Positions 1 through 8,468 are shown, counted from the stretch's first letter. The stretch: DNA of 64,000 nt from Parvibaculum sp035325945 (GCF_035325945.1 NZ_DAOKYX010000004.1:1-64000); one strand, 5' to 3'. Numbers and translations are program-made. The notes: generated by a model not told the origin, from the letters alone.

Positions 1-655
1 TGCCGAACATCACGCCGATCTTCATGCGGATCTGGTTGATGAAGATCACCATGGTGTTCGACTTGGAGATCGAAGCGGTGAGCTTGCGGAGCGCCTGGCT
101 CATGAGCCGCGCCTGAAGGCCGGGCAGCGAGTCGCCCATCTCGCCCTCGAGTTCGGCCTTGGGCGTCAGCGCCGCAACCGAGTCGACGACGAGCACGTCC
201 ACCGCGCCGGAGCGGACCAGCGTGTCCGCGATCTCGAGCGCCTGCTCGCCCGTATCGGGCTGGGAGATGAGAAGATCGTCGAGCGCGACGCCGAGCTTGC
301 GCGCATAGACGGGATCGAGCGCATGTTCCGCATCGACGAAGGCGCAGACGCCGCCCTTCTTCTGGGCTTCGGCGATGGTCTGCAGCGCCAGCGTCGTCTT
401 GCCGGAGGATTCGGGACCGTAAACCTCGATCACACGACCGCGGGGAAGACCGCCAATGCCGAGCGCGATGTCGAGGCCGAGCGAGCCCGTGGAAATCGCC
501 TCGATCTCCACCACCTGCTCGTTCTTGCCGAGCCGCATGATCGAGCCCTTGCCGAACGAGCGTTCGATCTGGCTGAGAGCGGCTTCGAGGGCTTTCTGCT
601 TGTCCATATCGTTCCTGTCGCCCTTCTCAACGAGCTGAATCGTCGGTTTCGACAT
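1..655 (-). CDS. recA: RecA recombinase (3' end outside window)
   Basis: RecA forms filaments on single-stranded DNA, drives homologous recombination and triggers LexA self-cleavage. The 218 visible residues include the Walker A motif GPESSGKT at about 80-87 and the run ending RMKIGVMFG, both diagnostic. The family is usually about 350 residues, so roughly the last third lies beyond position 1. I chose the ATG at 655 because GGGGA lies 7 bases upstream; an internal ATG at 607 (MDKQKALEA) is also used by some homologues. A LexA-type box lies about 120 bases upstream of the start. Confidence 0.97.
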   Translation of the reverse strand, partial: MSKPTIQLVEKGDRNDMDKQKALEAALSQIERSFGKGSIMRLGKNEQVVEIEAISTGSLGLDIALGIGGLPRGRVIEVYGPESSGKTTLALQTIAEAQKKGGVCAFVDAEHALDPVYARKLGVALDDLLISQPDTGEQALEIADTLVRSGAVDVLVVDSVAALTPKAELEGEMGDSLPGLQARLMSQALRKLTASISKSNTMVIFINQIRMKIGVMFG

Positions 656-774
656 CCCGGTTCCCCTTATTTCATGCTGGCCTGGCCGAAGCAATCAAGG
701 GTTAATGTACCGGTTTTGTTCCGCCTGGCAATATGAAATTTAAGATATTGATTTTAAATCGGAATTCAAGACAA

Positions 775-789
775 GTTCGGCAGATGTTC
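775..789 (-). promoter_or_regulatory. LexA (SOS) box upstream of recA
   Basis: The plus strand reads GTTC, seven bases, GTTC, the direct-repeat LexA operator of alphaproteobacteria (GAAC-N7-GAAC in the recA direction). It is the only match I saw between recA and cckA, and it lies 120-134 bases before the recA start codon. The recA promoter is probably adjacent in the AT-rich stretch 720-775, but I cannot place its -35 and -10 boxes with confidence. Confidence 0.7.
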
Positions 790-823
790 ACGCCGCCGCC
801 AACATGGTTGCCGTGAATCACCC

Positions 824-3382
824 TCACCCGCCCATCATCTCCTTCACCGCCGCCGCGAGCTGCTTCAGCGAAAAGGGCTTGGGCAGGAAGTGGAACTCCT
901 GATCGGGGTCGAGGCTCTTCTCGAAGGCATCCTCCGCGTAACCCGAAACGAAGATGACCTTCGCGCCCGGAAGCCGCGCCCTCAGCTCCTTGATCATGGT
1001 GGGGCCGTCCATGTTCGGCATCACCACGTCGGAGACAACGAGATCGATCTGGCCCTTGAAGCCCTCGACCAGCGCGATGGCCGCCTCGCCGCTTTCGGCC
1101 TGCAGCACCTCATAGCCGCGCGTGGTGAGCGCGCGGGCGGCGAAGGTGCGCACCGCATCCTCGTCCTCGACGAGAAGGATCGTGCCCTTGCCGGTGAGAT
1201 CCGCGGGCTCGGCTGCGCTTGCGGCCGCCGCTGCCTCCGCCTCGGCCTTCGCCTCCGCCGGCGTTTCGAAATAGCGCGGCAGATAGATGCGGAAGGTCGT
1301 GCCCTTGCCGACCGTCGAATAGAGGAAGATGAAGCCGCCGGTCTGCTTCACGATGCCATAGACGGTCGAAAGCCCGAGGCCCGTGCCCTTGCTCGGGTCC
1401 TTGGTGGTGTAGAAGGGCTCGAAGATCTTGCCGTGATTTTCCTTCGGAATGCCGACGCCCGTATCCGCGACCTCGATGAGCACATATTCGCCGGGCGGCA
1501 TCAGCGCGTGGTCGAGCGCGCGGCTGTCCTCCTCCGACACATTCGCCGTGCGGATCGTCAGCCTGCCGCCATCCGGCATCGCGTCGCGCGCATTGACGGC
1601 GAGGTTCATGATGACCTGCTCGATCTGGTTCTGATCGACCTTGACGAGGCCGAGATCGCGGCCATGAACGATCTTGAGTTCGACCTTTTCGGTGAGAAGA
1701 CGCGAGAGAAGGTTCTGAAGCTCGGCAATCGCATCGGTGAGCGAGAGGACCTTGGGTCGCAGCGTCTGCCGGCGCGAAAAGGCGAGAAGCTGGCGGGTGA
1801 GGTTCGCCGCGCGGTTCGCGTTCTGCTTGATCTGCATGACATCGGCGAAGGATGGATCGCCCGCCTGGTGCCGCGCCAGCAACAGATCGCAAAAGCCGAT
1901 AATGGCCGTCAGCAGGTTGTTGAAGTCATGCGCGACACCGCCCGCGAGCTGGCCGATGGCCTGCATCTTCTGCGACTGGGCGAATTGCAGCTCGAGCGAT
2001 TTCTGCTCCGTCGCGTCGATGAGATAGATGACGGTCGAGCCGCCATCCTCGCCCATATCGACCCGGCTCGCATAGAGAAGCCCCACGCGCTCGGAACGGT
2101 TGACGGGCCGCACCTCGATGGGCGGGCCTGAAAGCGTGCCCGCCTGCGCCCTGCCGAGCACTTCCTCGACGCCCGGCCGGTCGTCCTCGGCCACGAGGCC
2201 GGCGAGGTTCGCGCCGCGCTCCACATCGCCGACATAGGAACGAAAGGCGCTGTTCGCATTGTCGATCCGGCCTTCGCGATCGACCGTGGCGATGCCGATG
2301 GGCGCATTGTTGAAGAAACGCGCGAAGCGCCGCTCGGCGTCGCGCATCGTTTCCTCCGCCTCGTCCGCGGTCGCGCGGTCGAGCACCATGGCGCAGATCA
2401 TCGGCTCGCGACCGGCGCCGCGCGAAACCTGCGTCTGCACGATGCGGACCGGCATGACGCGGCCATCGCCCGCGCGCAGATCGACATCGAGCGTGGCGGT
2501 GCCGTCGAGCGCCGACGCACGGGGAAGCCCGCCCGGACCGCCCGCCGCGAAATCGGCCAGCGTCGTGCGCCGCTCCGTGGCGCGGTCGGGCTCGATACCG
2601 AGCCAGCCCGCCAGCCGCGCATTGATGAAGGTGATCTCGCCATTCGCCTCGGCGACGTAAAAGCCGATCGGCGTCGCCGACATGAAGTCCATGACGCTCT
2701 GCCACTGGCGTTCCGCGATCTCGACGCGCTCGCGCTCCATGGTGAGGTCGCGCAGCAGCCACACCGCGCCGCCCTCCTCCCCGCTCAGCGGCCGCACCAC
2801 GATCCTGAAAACGCGCTCCACCGCGCCCGCGCGCGGCGAGAAGCGAACCTCCTCCTCGCCGGCAAAGCCCGTCCGCCCCATCTGGGTGAGGCGGAAGAGC
2901 GTTTCGGCAAGGCCGTCGCGTCCGGCAAGCAGGCGCTCGAGCGGCGCCGGCCGCTCGGCATGAGCCGTGCCGAGCAGGCTTCGATAGGCTTCATTGGCGA
3001 AGATCACCGCGCCGCGCCTGTCGGTCACGTAGCAGGGGTCGGGGAGCGCGTTGAGCGCCTCGCCCGCCGCGAGCGGCGCCCGGCTGAAGGCCTCGCTCCC
3101 GCTCATTCCAAGCCCGAAGATGAGAACGCCCGCCGCGCCGATCACGCCCATGACGGTCAGCGCGCCGCTCACGCCGAAGGCATGGAGGCCGAAAGCATCG
3201 AGCAGCGTCGCCGCGAGGCCGAGCCCCGCGCCGGCGAGAATGACGAGACGCCGCCCGGATGGCAGCGCCGCAAACACGCCACCCTGCGCGTCGCCATCCG
3301 ACGCGACGCTGCCGCCACGGGCCTCTGCCGCCGCCGGACGCTCCAGCTCCGGCAATTCGGCCGGTATTTCGCTCATCGGCAT
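824..3382 (-). CDS. cckA: Hybrid sensor histidine kinase CckA
   Basis: CckA is the bifunctional kinase/phosphatase that feeds ChpT and then the master regulator CtrA. The 852 residues show two N-terminal membrane segments (about 45-65 and 70-95), three PAS-like regions (about 110-215, 235-340, 350-460), a HisKA domain with GGVAHDFNNLL and phospho-His485, an HATPase domain with NLAVNARDAMPDGG (about 593-606) and DTGVGI, and a C-terminal receiver with VEDED and phospho-Asp785. The GGVAHDFNNLLTAI signature is typical of CckA. It lies 82 bases downstream of flhB on the same strand, a neighbourhood I recall from other alphaproteobacteria. The start may be either of two nearby ATGs (3382, 3376). 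Confidence 0.93.
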   Translation of the reverse strand: MPMSEIPAELPELERPAAAEARGGSVASDGDAQGGVFAALPSGRRLVILAGAGLGLAATLLDAFGLHAFGVSGALTVMGVIGAAGVLIFGLGMSGSEAFSRAPLAAGEALNALPDPCYVTDRRGAVIFANEAYRSLLGTAHAERPAPLERLLAGRDGLAETLFRLTQMGRTGFAGEEEVRFSPRAGAVERVFRIVVRPLSGEEGGAVWLLRDLTMERERVEIAERQWQSVMDFMSATPIGFYVAEANGEITFINARLAGWLGIEPDRATERRTTLADFAAGGPGGLPRASALDGTATLDVDLRAGDGRVMPVRIVQTQVSRGAGREPMICAMVLDRATADEAEETMRDAERRFARFFNNAPIGIATVDREGRIDNANSAFRSYVGDVERGANLAGLVAEDDRPGVEEVLGRAQAGTLSGPPIEVRPVNRSERVGLLYASRVDMGEDGGSTVIYLIDATEQKSLELQFAQSQKMQAIGQLAGGVAHDFNNLLTAIIGFCDLLLARHQAGDPSFADVMQIKQNANRAANLTRQLLAFSRRQTLRPKVLSLTDAIAELQNLLSRLLTEKVELKIVHGRDLGLVKVDQNQIEQVIMNLAVNARDAMPDGGRLTIRTANVSEEDSRALDHALMPPGEYVLIEVADTGVGIPKENHGKIFEPFYTTKDPSKGTGLGLSTVYGIVKQTGGFIFLYSTVGKGTTFRIYLPRYFETPAEAKAEAEAAAAASAAEPADLTGKGTILLVEDEDAVRTFAARALTTRGYEVLQAESGEAAIALVEGFKGQIDLVVSDVVMPNMDGPTMIKELRARLPGAKVIFVSGYAEDAFEKSLDPDQEFHFLPKPFSLKQLAAAVKEMMGG

Positions 3383-3464
3383 TCCCCCGAAGCCGCCCCC
3401 GCTGCCCGGCTCACGCCGAGCTCCGATCCGGAATTATGAATTTTGCGCGCCGCGAGGGCGCGAA

Positions 3465-4547
3465 TCAATTGGCCCTGCCCCGTCCGGCGATCTTAGCCTT
3501 AAGCCGCATCACATATCCAATGACCTCGGCGACCGCCTTGTAGTGATCCGGCTGGATTTCCTGGTCGATCTCGACCGAGGCATGGAGCGCGCGGGCGAGC
3601 GGGGGGTTCTCGACCACGGGCACACCGTTCGCCTCCGCAACCTCGCGGATCTTGAGGGCGATGGCGTCGAGGCCCTTGGCGACGCAGACGGGCGCGCCCA
3701 TGCCCTTCTCGTATTTCAGTGCGACGGCGTAGTGGGTCGGGTTCATGATGACGACGGTCGCCTTCGGCACATTGGCCATCATGCGCTTGCGGCCGCGCTC
3801 GATGCGCAACTGGCGGAGCTTGGCCTTGACCGTCGGGTCGCCTTCCATCTGCTTGTATTCGTCCTTGATCTCCTGAATGGACATGCGCTGCTTCTTGAGC
3901 CACTGGAAACGCTCGAAGAGGTAGTCGAGCGCCGCGACGACCGTCATGACGGCGATCACGCCGCCGAACATCTTGAGCGCCAGCGCCTTGACGAGCGGCA
4001 GCAACAGCGAGACGTCCCACGTCATCATGAGGCCGAACCGGTCGCGCTCCGGCCAGATCAGCAGGAAGACGACACTGCCGACGAGCACGAACTTGATCAT
4101 GCTCTTGAGGAGATTGACGAGGCTCTTGGGTCCGAACAGGCGCTCGAGCCCCTTTATCGGCGAGAGCTTGGAGAAGGAAGGCTTCATGTTCTCGCCGGTA
4201 AAGACCGGCGCATGCTGGAGAAGGTTGCCCGCCATCGCCGCGACGATGAGCACGCCAAGCGGCAGCGCCATGGCCCCGAAAACCACCATGCCGAGATGCA
4301 GGATGACGCCGCGAAGATGATCACGGTCCATCGGGATCGCCTCGGGCGAGATCAGGAACACCTTGAGCGCATCCATGATCGTCCCGGCCGACGACGTGCC
4401 CATGAGGCCGACCGCCATGGCGCCACCCATCATCACGAACCAGGCATTGATCTCCTGGCTCTTGACGACGTCGCCGCGCTTTTGTGCGTCTTCTAGCTTT
4501 TTGCCTGTTGGTTCTTCTGTCTTTTCGGAATCGTTCTGTTCGGCCAT
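3465..4547 (-). CDS. flhB: Flagellar export switch protein FlhB
   Basis: FlhB is an inner-membrane part of the flagellar type III export gate and controls the switch from rod/hook to filament substrates by cleaving itself at NPTH. The 360-residue protein begins with the usual hydrophilic EKTEEPTGKKLEDAQKRG segment, has four hydrophobic regions (about 35-55, 85-110, 145-165, 185-210) and an intact NPTH at 269-272, followed by the conserved YAVALKYEKGMGAPVCVAKG region. The start has GGGAGGGGG upstream. It follows fliR after 16 bases and ends the flgB-flgC-fliE-fliQ-fliR-flhB operon, or continues into cckA. Confidence 0.97.
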   Translation of the reverse strand: MAEQNDSEKTEEPTGKKLEDAQKRGDVVKSQEINAWFVMMGGAMAVGLMGTSSAGTIMDALKVFLISPEAIPMDRDHLRGVILHLGMVVFGAMALPLGVLIVAAMAGNLLQHAPVFTGENMKPSFSKLSPIKGLERLFGPKSLVNLLKSMIKFVLVGSVVFLLIWPERDRFGLMMTWDVSLLLPLVKALALKMFGGVIAVMTVVAALDYLFERFQWLKKQRMSIQEIKDEYKQMEGDPTVKAKLRQLRIERGRKRMMANVPKATVVIMNPTHYAVALKYEKGMGAPVCVAKGLDAIALKIREVAEANGVPVVENPPLARALHASVEIDQEIQPDHYKAVAEVIGYVMRLKAKIAGRGRAN

Positions 4548-4563
4548 GGCGCCCCCTCCCGCG

Positions 4564-5325
4564 TCACTGCACGAACACGGCCATCGTCTGCTCGAAGCCC
4601 TGCAGGAACCACGTCATCATGGCGCCGAGAAGCAGGAAGAGCAGCGCGAAGCCGAGGCCGATATTGCCCGGCATGGCGATGAAGAAGATCTGGATCTGCG
4701 GCATGAGCCGCGAAAGGATTCCGAGACCGAGATAGAAGATGAGACCGAAGACGAGGAAGGGCGCGGAAAGCTGCACCCCGAGCGTGAAGGCGCCGGAAAC
4801 GGCCTTGACCGCCATCTCGAGAAAATCACCGACGGGAAAGGACGCGCCCGGCTCGAAGATGAGATAGCTGTCGCGCATCGCCGCGATCAGCAGATGATCG
4901 AGATCGGCCGCGAAGATGAGCGCCACCGCAAGCAGCGAGAGAAAGGACGCTACCATCGCGCCCTGCGTTCCTTGGGTCGGATCGACGCTCTGCGCGAATG
5001 AAAGCCCCGTCTGCATGCCGATGATATTGCCCGCGACCTGCAGCGCGCTCATGATGAAGCGCGCCGAAAGCCCGATGAAAAGCCCGATGAGGATTTCGCC
5101 GATCACAGCCATGGCGAGCCCCGGAACGGTCGAGGGGATCGAGCCATAGGCGCCGGAGACAAGCGGCATCATCACGGCGGTCATGACGAGCGCGAAAACG
5201 AGCCTCACACGCGAGGGCACGGACACTTCGCCGAGCGCGGGCAGCAGCATGATCATGCTGCCGAGACGCGAAAAGACGAGCATGAAGATGAAGCCCGTCT
5301 GCGGCAGGATTTCGATCGTGATCAT
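4564..5325 (-). CDS. fliR: Flagellar export gate protein FliR
   Basis: FliR combines with FliP and FliQ to build the export gate inside the basal body. The 253 residues are almost entirely hydrophobic, with about six membrane segments and the conserved QVAGNIIGMQTGLSFA region near 115-130, which is typical of FliR. Length is normal for the family (about 250-260). It lies between fliQ (29 bases upstream) and flhB (16 bases downstream), the usual fliQ-fliR-flhB order. Nothing looks damaged. Confidence 0.96.
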   Translation of the reverse strand: MITIEILPQTGFIFMLVFSRLGSMIMLLPALGEVSVPSRVRLVFALVMTAVMMPLVSGAYGSIPSTVPGLAMAVIGEILIGLFIGLSARFIMSALQVAGNIIGMQTGLSFAQSVDPTQGTQGAMVASFLSLLAVALIFAADLDHLLIAAMRDSYLIFEPGASFPVGDFLEMAVKAVSGAFTLGVQLSAPFLVFGLIFYLGLGILSRLMPQIQIFFIAMPGNIGLGFALLFLLLGAMMTWFLQGFEQTMAVFVQ

Positions 5326-5354
5326 GCGGCGTCCGCCCCCGGCCCTTCCCGGCT

Positions 5355-5618
5355 CTATCCCGCGACGATCTTCTGCGCGATGAGGTGCATGTAGCCCGCG
5401 AGCGACTGGCCCATGAAGGGCAGCGCCACGAGCATCACCAGAAAGATCGCGACGATCTTCGGCACGAAGACGAGCGTCATTTCCTGCACCTGCGTCAGCG
5501 CCTGCAGAAGCGCGATGGCGATGCCGACGACGAGCGCGACGATCATCATCGGTGCGGAAACCGAGAGCAGCACATAGATGCTCTGGCGCGCGAGGTCGAG
5601 CACTTCAGGTCCGGTCAT
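5355..5618 (-). CDS. fliQ: Flagellar export gate protein FliQ
   Basis: FliQ is a small two-helix inner-membrane subunit of the export gate, present in several copies per gate. The 87 residues begin MTGPEVLDLARQ and contain two hydrophobic helices (about 15-37 and 50-72) separated by the conserved QALTQVQEMTL segment, which identifies the family. Length matches the usual 85-90 residues. It follows fliE by 50 bases and precedes fliR. Confidence 0.96.
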   Translation of the reverse strand: MTGPEVLDLARQSIYVLLSVSAPMMIVALVVGIAIALLQALTQVQEMTLVFVPKIVAIFLVMLVALPFMGQSLAGYMHLIAQKIVAG

Positions 5619-5668
5619 GATTTTCTTCTCTTCCCCGCTTCGTCAGATCGGCTTTCCGCGATGCCGCC

Positions 5669-5992
5669 TCAGATCGGCATCTTCATGATGTCCATATAGG
5701 CGGCGATCACCTTGTCGCGCACCGCAACGACCGTCTGGAGCGTCGTCTCGGCTTCGGCCACCGCCGTCACCACATCGACGAGGCTTCCATCCTTGCTCGC
5801 GGCGGAAGCGGCCATCTGGCGCTCGCTCGTCTTGCCGACATCGACGCCGTCATTGATGGCCTTTTCGAGAAAATCCCCGAAGCCGCCTGCGCCTGCGGCC
5901 TGCTTGGCCGCGCCCGCCTGCGGGGCGGCGCCGCCGCCCATTCCGGCAGCGCGGGCATAGGCGTTGAGGGCGACTGAAGCTGGAATGGTCAT
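5669..5992 (-). CDS. fliE: Flagellar hook-basal body protein FliE
   Basis: FliE links the MS ring to the proximal rod and is the first axial protein exported. The 107 residues have a low-complexity Ala/Gly/Gln-rich N-terminal third, then the conserved FGDFLEKAINDGVDVGK region and the C-terminal AVAEAETTLQTVVAVRDKVIAAYMDIMKMPI-type helix that defines the family. The ATG at 5992 is 12 bases downstream of the flgC stop, in the standard flgB-flgC-fliE order, which suggests co-transcription. Confidence 0.95.
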   Translation of the reverse strand: MTIPASVALNAYARAAGMGGGAAPQAGAAKQAAGAGGFGDFLEKAINDGVDVGKTSERQMAASAASKDGSLVDVVTAVAEAETTLQTVVAVRDKVIAAYMDIMKMPI

Positions 5993-6004
5993 GAACCGCT
6001 CCCC

Positions 6005-6424
6005 TTACTTTTTCAGGATGTCGATCGTCTGCGAGATCATGCGACGCGACGCCTGAATGAGATTGAGATTGGCCTCGTAGCTCCGCTGCGCCTCGCGCAT
6101 GTCCATGGCTTCGACGAGGCCGTTGACGTTCGGCAACTTCACATAGCCATTGGCGTCGGCGGCGGGGTGGCCCGGCATGTATTTGAACTGGAAGTCCGAA
6201 TTGTCGAGGACGGGCCTTCCGAGCTTCACTGTCTGCGTGCCGAGCGAGCGGTCGAGGCTCTCTTCAAAGGTGGGGAGCTTGCGTCGATAGGGATCGCCGC
6301 CCGGGGTCTTCGCGGTCGAATCCGCGTTGGCGATGTTTTCCGCGATGATCCGCATGCGGCCGCTCTGGGCCTTGAGGCCCGAAGCCGCCACCATCATCGA
6401 CTTGAGAAGGTCCATGGCGCTCAT
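6005..6424 (-). CDS. flgC: Proximal rod protein FlgC
   Basis: FlgC is one of the proximal rod subunits of the basal body. The 139 residues start with the flagellar axial-protein N-terminal motif (SGLKAQSGRMRIIAENIANADS, residues 15-36) and end with the paired C-terminal helix containing EAMDMREAQRSYEANLNLIQASRRM. Both ends are needed for axial packing and both are intact. It starts 12 bases after flgB stops and precedes fliE by 12 bases. An internal ATG four codons in (6415) is an alternative start. Confidence 0.96.
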   Translation of the reverse strand: MSAMDLLKSMMVAASGLKAQSGRMRIIAENIANADSTAKTPGGDPYRRKLPTFEESLDRSLGTQTVKLGRPVLDNSDFQFKYMPGHPAADANGYVKLPNVNGLVEAMDMREAQRSYEANLNLIQASRRMISQTIDILKK

Positions 6425-6436
6425 GACGAGCCTCCC

Positions 6437-6865
6437 TCAACCGTTGCCGATGGCGAGGCGGATGAGACCGAGGCTCTTGGAATAGAGGCTCGTCACCGTC
6501 TCGTAATCCATCTGTGTCTGCGCGACCTTGATCATCTGGTCCTCGAGCACGACCGAATTGCCGTCCGGCGTCGTCTCGAAGTCCGGCGCCTTGGCCCGCT
6601 CGCCGCCCCGCGCCTGGCCAAGATTGAGGCCTGCGGCCGTGCCCGCGACGGGCGAGCCTATATGCATGCTGCTTGTGGCGACGGGCGCGAGCTTCGGTCC
6701 GCTCGCATCCACCATCGCGCCGAAATCGAGTTCTTTCAGATCCTTCGCCGCGTAGCCCGGCGTATTGGCGTTGGCGACATTCTGGGAGAGCACCTGCTGG
6801 CGCTCGGTCAGCCAGTGCAGGCGCTGCTTCATCATCGTGAAGATGGGGAGATCGCCGATCGACAT
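6437..6865 (-). CDS. flgB: Proximal rod protein FlgB
   Basis: FlgB is a proximal rod subunit and the first gene of the early flagellar operon on the minus strand. The 142 residues contain the N-terminal axial motif QQVLSQNVANANTPGYAAKDL (about 23-43) and the C-terminal helix LEDQMIKVAQTQMDYETVTSLYSKSLGLIRLAIG. Size is normal for the family. Its upstream region (6866-7152) is shared with the divergent fliO-fliP genes and holds a large palindrome and CtrA-type boxes, the likely control point for both operons. Confidence 0.96.
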   Translation of the reverse strand: MSIGDLPIFTMMKQRLHWLTERQQVLSQNVANANTPGYAAKDLKELDFGAMVDASGPKLAPVATSSMHIGSPVAGTAAGLNLGQARGGERAKAPDFETTPDGNSVVLEDQMIKVAQTQMDYETVTSLYSKSLGLIRLAIGNG

Positions 6866-6969
6866 GGTCGCGTGCCCGTTTGAAGACCGTCCGTACTCCC
6901 CTTCTGGGCGTTTTCGGCGGCGCTCTCAAAATCTGTCGCAAGCCACGCATTCCTTGGCGGCAGGGTCAG

Positions 6970-7009
6970 TTTTGCCGCGTATCGTTAAAATCGTCCTAAC
7001 GCGGCAAAA
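6970..7009. promoter_or_regulatory. Large palindrome with internal CtrA-like box
   Basis: Eleven-base perfect inverted arms (6970-6980 and 6999-7009, TTTTGCCGCGT and its complement) are separated by 18 bases. The spacer and the edge of the right arm contain TTAA-N7-CTAA (6985-6999), one base from a full CtrA box. The element lies 105 bases before the flgB start codon and 143 bases before fliO. It has no T-tract on either strand beyond the arms and does not follow a gene end, so a binding site is more likely than a terminator. Confidence 0.55.
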
Positions 7010-7065
7010 ATGACCGGGTACGGTAAGAAAGCCCTAACCACCGAAAGCCGCCCTTTCTCTGGGCC

Positions 7066-7080
7066 TTAACCTGAAATTAA
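7066..7080. promoter_or_regulatory. Perfect CtrA box (TTAA-N7-TTAA) before fliO
   Basis: TTAA at 7066-7069 and TTAA at 7077-7080 are separated by exactly seven bases, matching the CtrA consensus. It lies 73 bases upstream of the fliO ATG in the divergent flgB/fliO region. CckA, which controls CtrA phosphorylation, is encoded about 4 kb away. That CtrA binds here is inferred from the consensus. Confidence 0.65.
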
Positions 7081-7152
7081 GCACGATCCCGGCAAATTGT
7101 GCCCAGGGTGGGTGATCCGCTTCGGGACACCCGGGGGCAATCGGGCTGGGCC

Positions 7153-7509
7153 ATGGACCTTACAGAGATATTCCGCTTCGCGGCGGCGCTCGCCTTCATC
7201 ATCGGACTGATCGGGGTTTGCGCCTATGGCGCCCGTCGCCTCGGCCTCGCGACGGGAGGCTTCTCCGCCCCCGGCGCGCTGAAGCGCCTCGCCATCAGCG
7301 AGGTCAAGGTGATCGACGCCAAGCACCGGCTCGTTCTCATCCGTCGCGACGGCAAGGAGCATCTCATCCTGCTCGGCGCCGAACAGGCCCTGCTCATCGA
7401 GAGCGGCATCGACGCTCCGGTGATGGAGGCAGCGCCCGACACCGCGGCGCCCGCTCCCACACTTCAGTTCCAGCGCATCGTCGATTTCATCAAGGAGCGC
7501 CGCGCGTGA
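7153..7509 (+). CDS. fliO: Flagellar protein FliO
   Basis: FliO is a small bitopic membrane protein that helps assemble the FliP export-gate ring. The 118 residues show one N-terminal membrane segment (about 8-27), then the soluble FliO core with RLAISEVKVIDAKHRLVLIRRDGKEHLILLG, close to the family signature. I chose the ATG at 7153; an in-frame GTG at 7099 would add 18 hydrophilic residues and lies just after the CtrA box, so it is less likely. The stop overlaps the GTG start of fliP by three bases, indicating translational coupling. Confidence 0.88.
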   Translation: MDLTEIFRFAAALAFIIGLIGVCAYGARRLGLATGGFSAPGALKRLAISEVKVIDAKHRLVLIRRDGKEHLILLGAEQALLIESGIDAPVMEAAPDTAAPAPTLQFQRIVDFIKERRA

Positions 7510-8270
7510 CCTCTCCGATCCAGAACGCCTCGCGCCGCTGGCCTCTTGCCGCAGGGCTCACCGTTGCCCTCGCCGCCTTCCTGCTTTCAGGCCCCGCCCT
7601 CGCGGACACGATCAAGGTCGATCTCGCCGACAATTTCGGCCTGACCGATCATATCGTTCAACTCGTCGCCCTGATCACGGTGCTGAGCCTCGCACCGTCG
7701 ATCTTCATCATGGTGACGTCCTTCGTCCGCATCGTCGTGGTGCTCTCGCTGCTTCGCACGGCCATGGGCCTCCAGCAATCGCCGCCCAACGCCGTCATCG
7801 TCAGCCTCGCGCTCTTCCTTACCGCCTTCGTCATGACGCCGACCTTCACCCGCGCCTATCATGACGGCATCGAGCCGATGATGAACAAGCAGATCGAGCT
7901 TGGCGAAGCGTTCACGAAGACGAGCGAGCCCTTCAAGGATTTCATGCTCACCCAGGTTCGCAAGCAGGACCTCAAGCTCTTCGTCGATCTCTCCAAGACG
8001 CCCGAGCCCGAGGAGGCCGAGGACCTTCCACTTCAGGTCGTCGTGCCGGCCTTCATGCTGAGTGAGCTTCGCCGCGCCTTCGAGATCGGCTTTCTCATCT
8101 TCCTGCCCTTCATCGTCATCGATCTGGTCGTGGCCTCCGTCCTCATGTCCATGGGCATGATGATGCTGCCGCCGGTGATGATCTCGCTGCCGTTCAAGCT
8201 GATCTTCTTCGTGCTGGTGGACGGATGGGCGCTGATCGCGGGAAGCCTCGTCCAGAGCTTCGGCACCTGA
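7506..8270 (+). CDS. fliP: Flagellar export gate protein FliP
   Basis: FliP forms the pentameric core of the flagellar export gate. The 254-residue protein starts with GTG overlapping the end of fliO and has a cleavable-type signal (about 10-34, ending ALADT), then TDHIVQLVALITVLSLAPSIFIMVTSFVRIVVVLSLLR, MGLQQSPPNAV and the C-terminal FLIFLPFIVIDLVVASVLMSMGMMMLPP block, all classic FliP. Here fliO-fliP is divergent from the other gate genes (fliQ, fliR, flhB), although all share one intergenic control region. Confidence 0.95.
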   Translation: MTSPIQNASRRWPLAAGLTVALAAFLLSGPALADTIKVDLADNFGLTDHIVQLVALITVLSLAPSIFIMVTSFVRIVVVLSLLRTAMGLQQSPPNAVIVSLALFLTAFVMTPTFTRAYHDGIEPMMNKQIELGEAFTKTSEPFKDFMLTQVRKQDLKLFVDLSKTPEPEEAEDLPLQVVVPAFMLSELRRAFEIGFLIFLPFIVIDLVVASVLMSMGMMMLPPVMISLPFKLIFFVLVDGWALIAGSLVQSFGT

Positions 8271-8364
8271 CCGGCAAGTCCGGGGCGGACATTGAGGGAA
8301 AGCAGCATTCTTTAGCTGTCGTCCCGGGATCCAGGGCCACACACTCCGAACCCGCCGCTCTGGA

Positions 8365-8468
8365 CCCCGGATCAAGTCCGGGGTGACAGTGGAGTTTGCG
8401 GAACGGCAATCTTACTTGATCGGCCTCCCGGCCTGCGCCAGGAGAGGCAAGTCCGGGATGACAGCGGA
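8365..8468. repeat. Intergenic inverted repeat and short duplicated unit
   Basis: Between fliP and the TPR gene is a hairpin of CCCCGGA/TCCGGGG (8365-8383, 7-bp stem) followed by a 20-base unit at 8374-8393 that recurs with two mismatches at 8449-8468. The upstream part 8320-8335 is a degenerate complementary copy of the outer arm. The texture resembles the small dispersed palindromes common between convergent genes in alphaproteobacteria. It may also serve as a transcription end for the two convergent genes. Confidence 0.6.
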
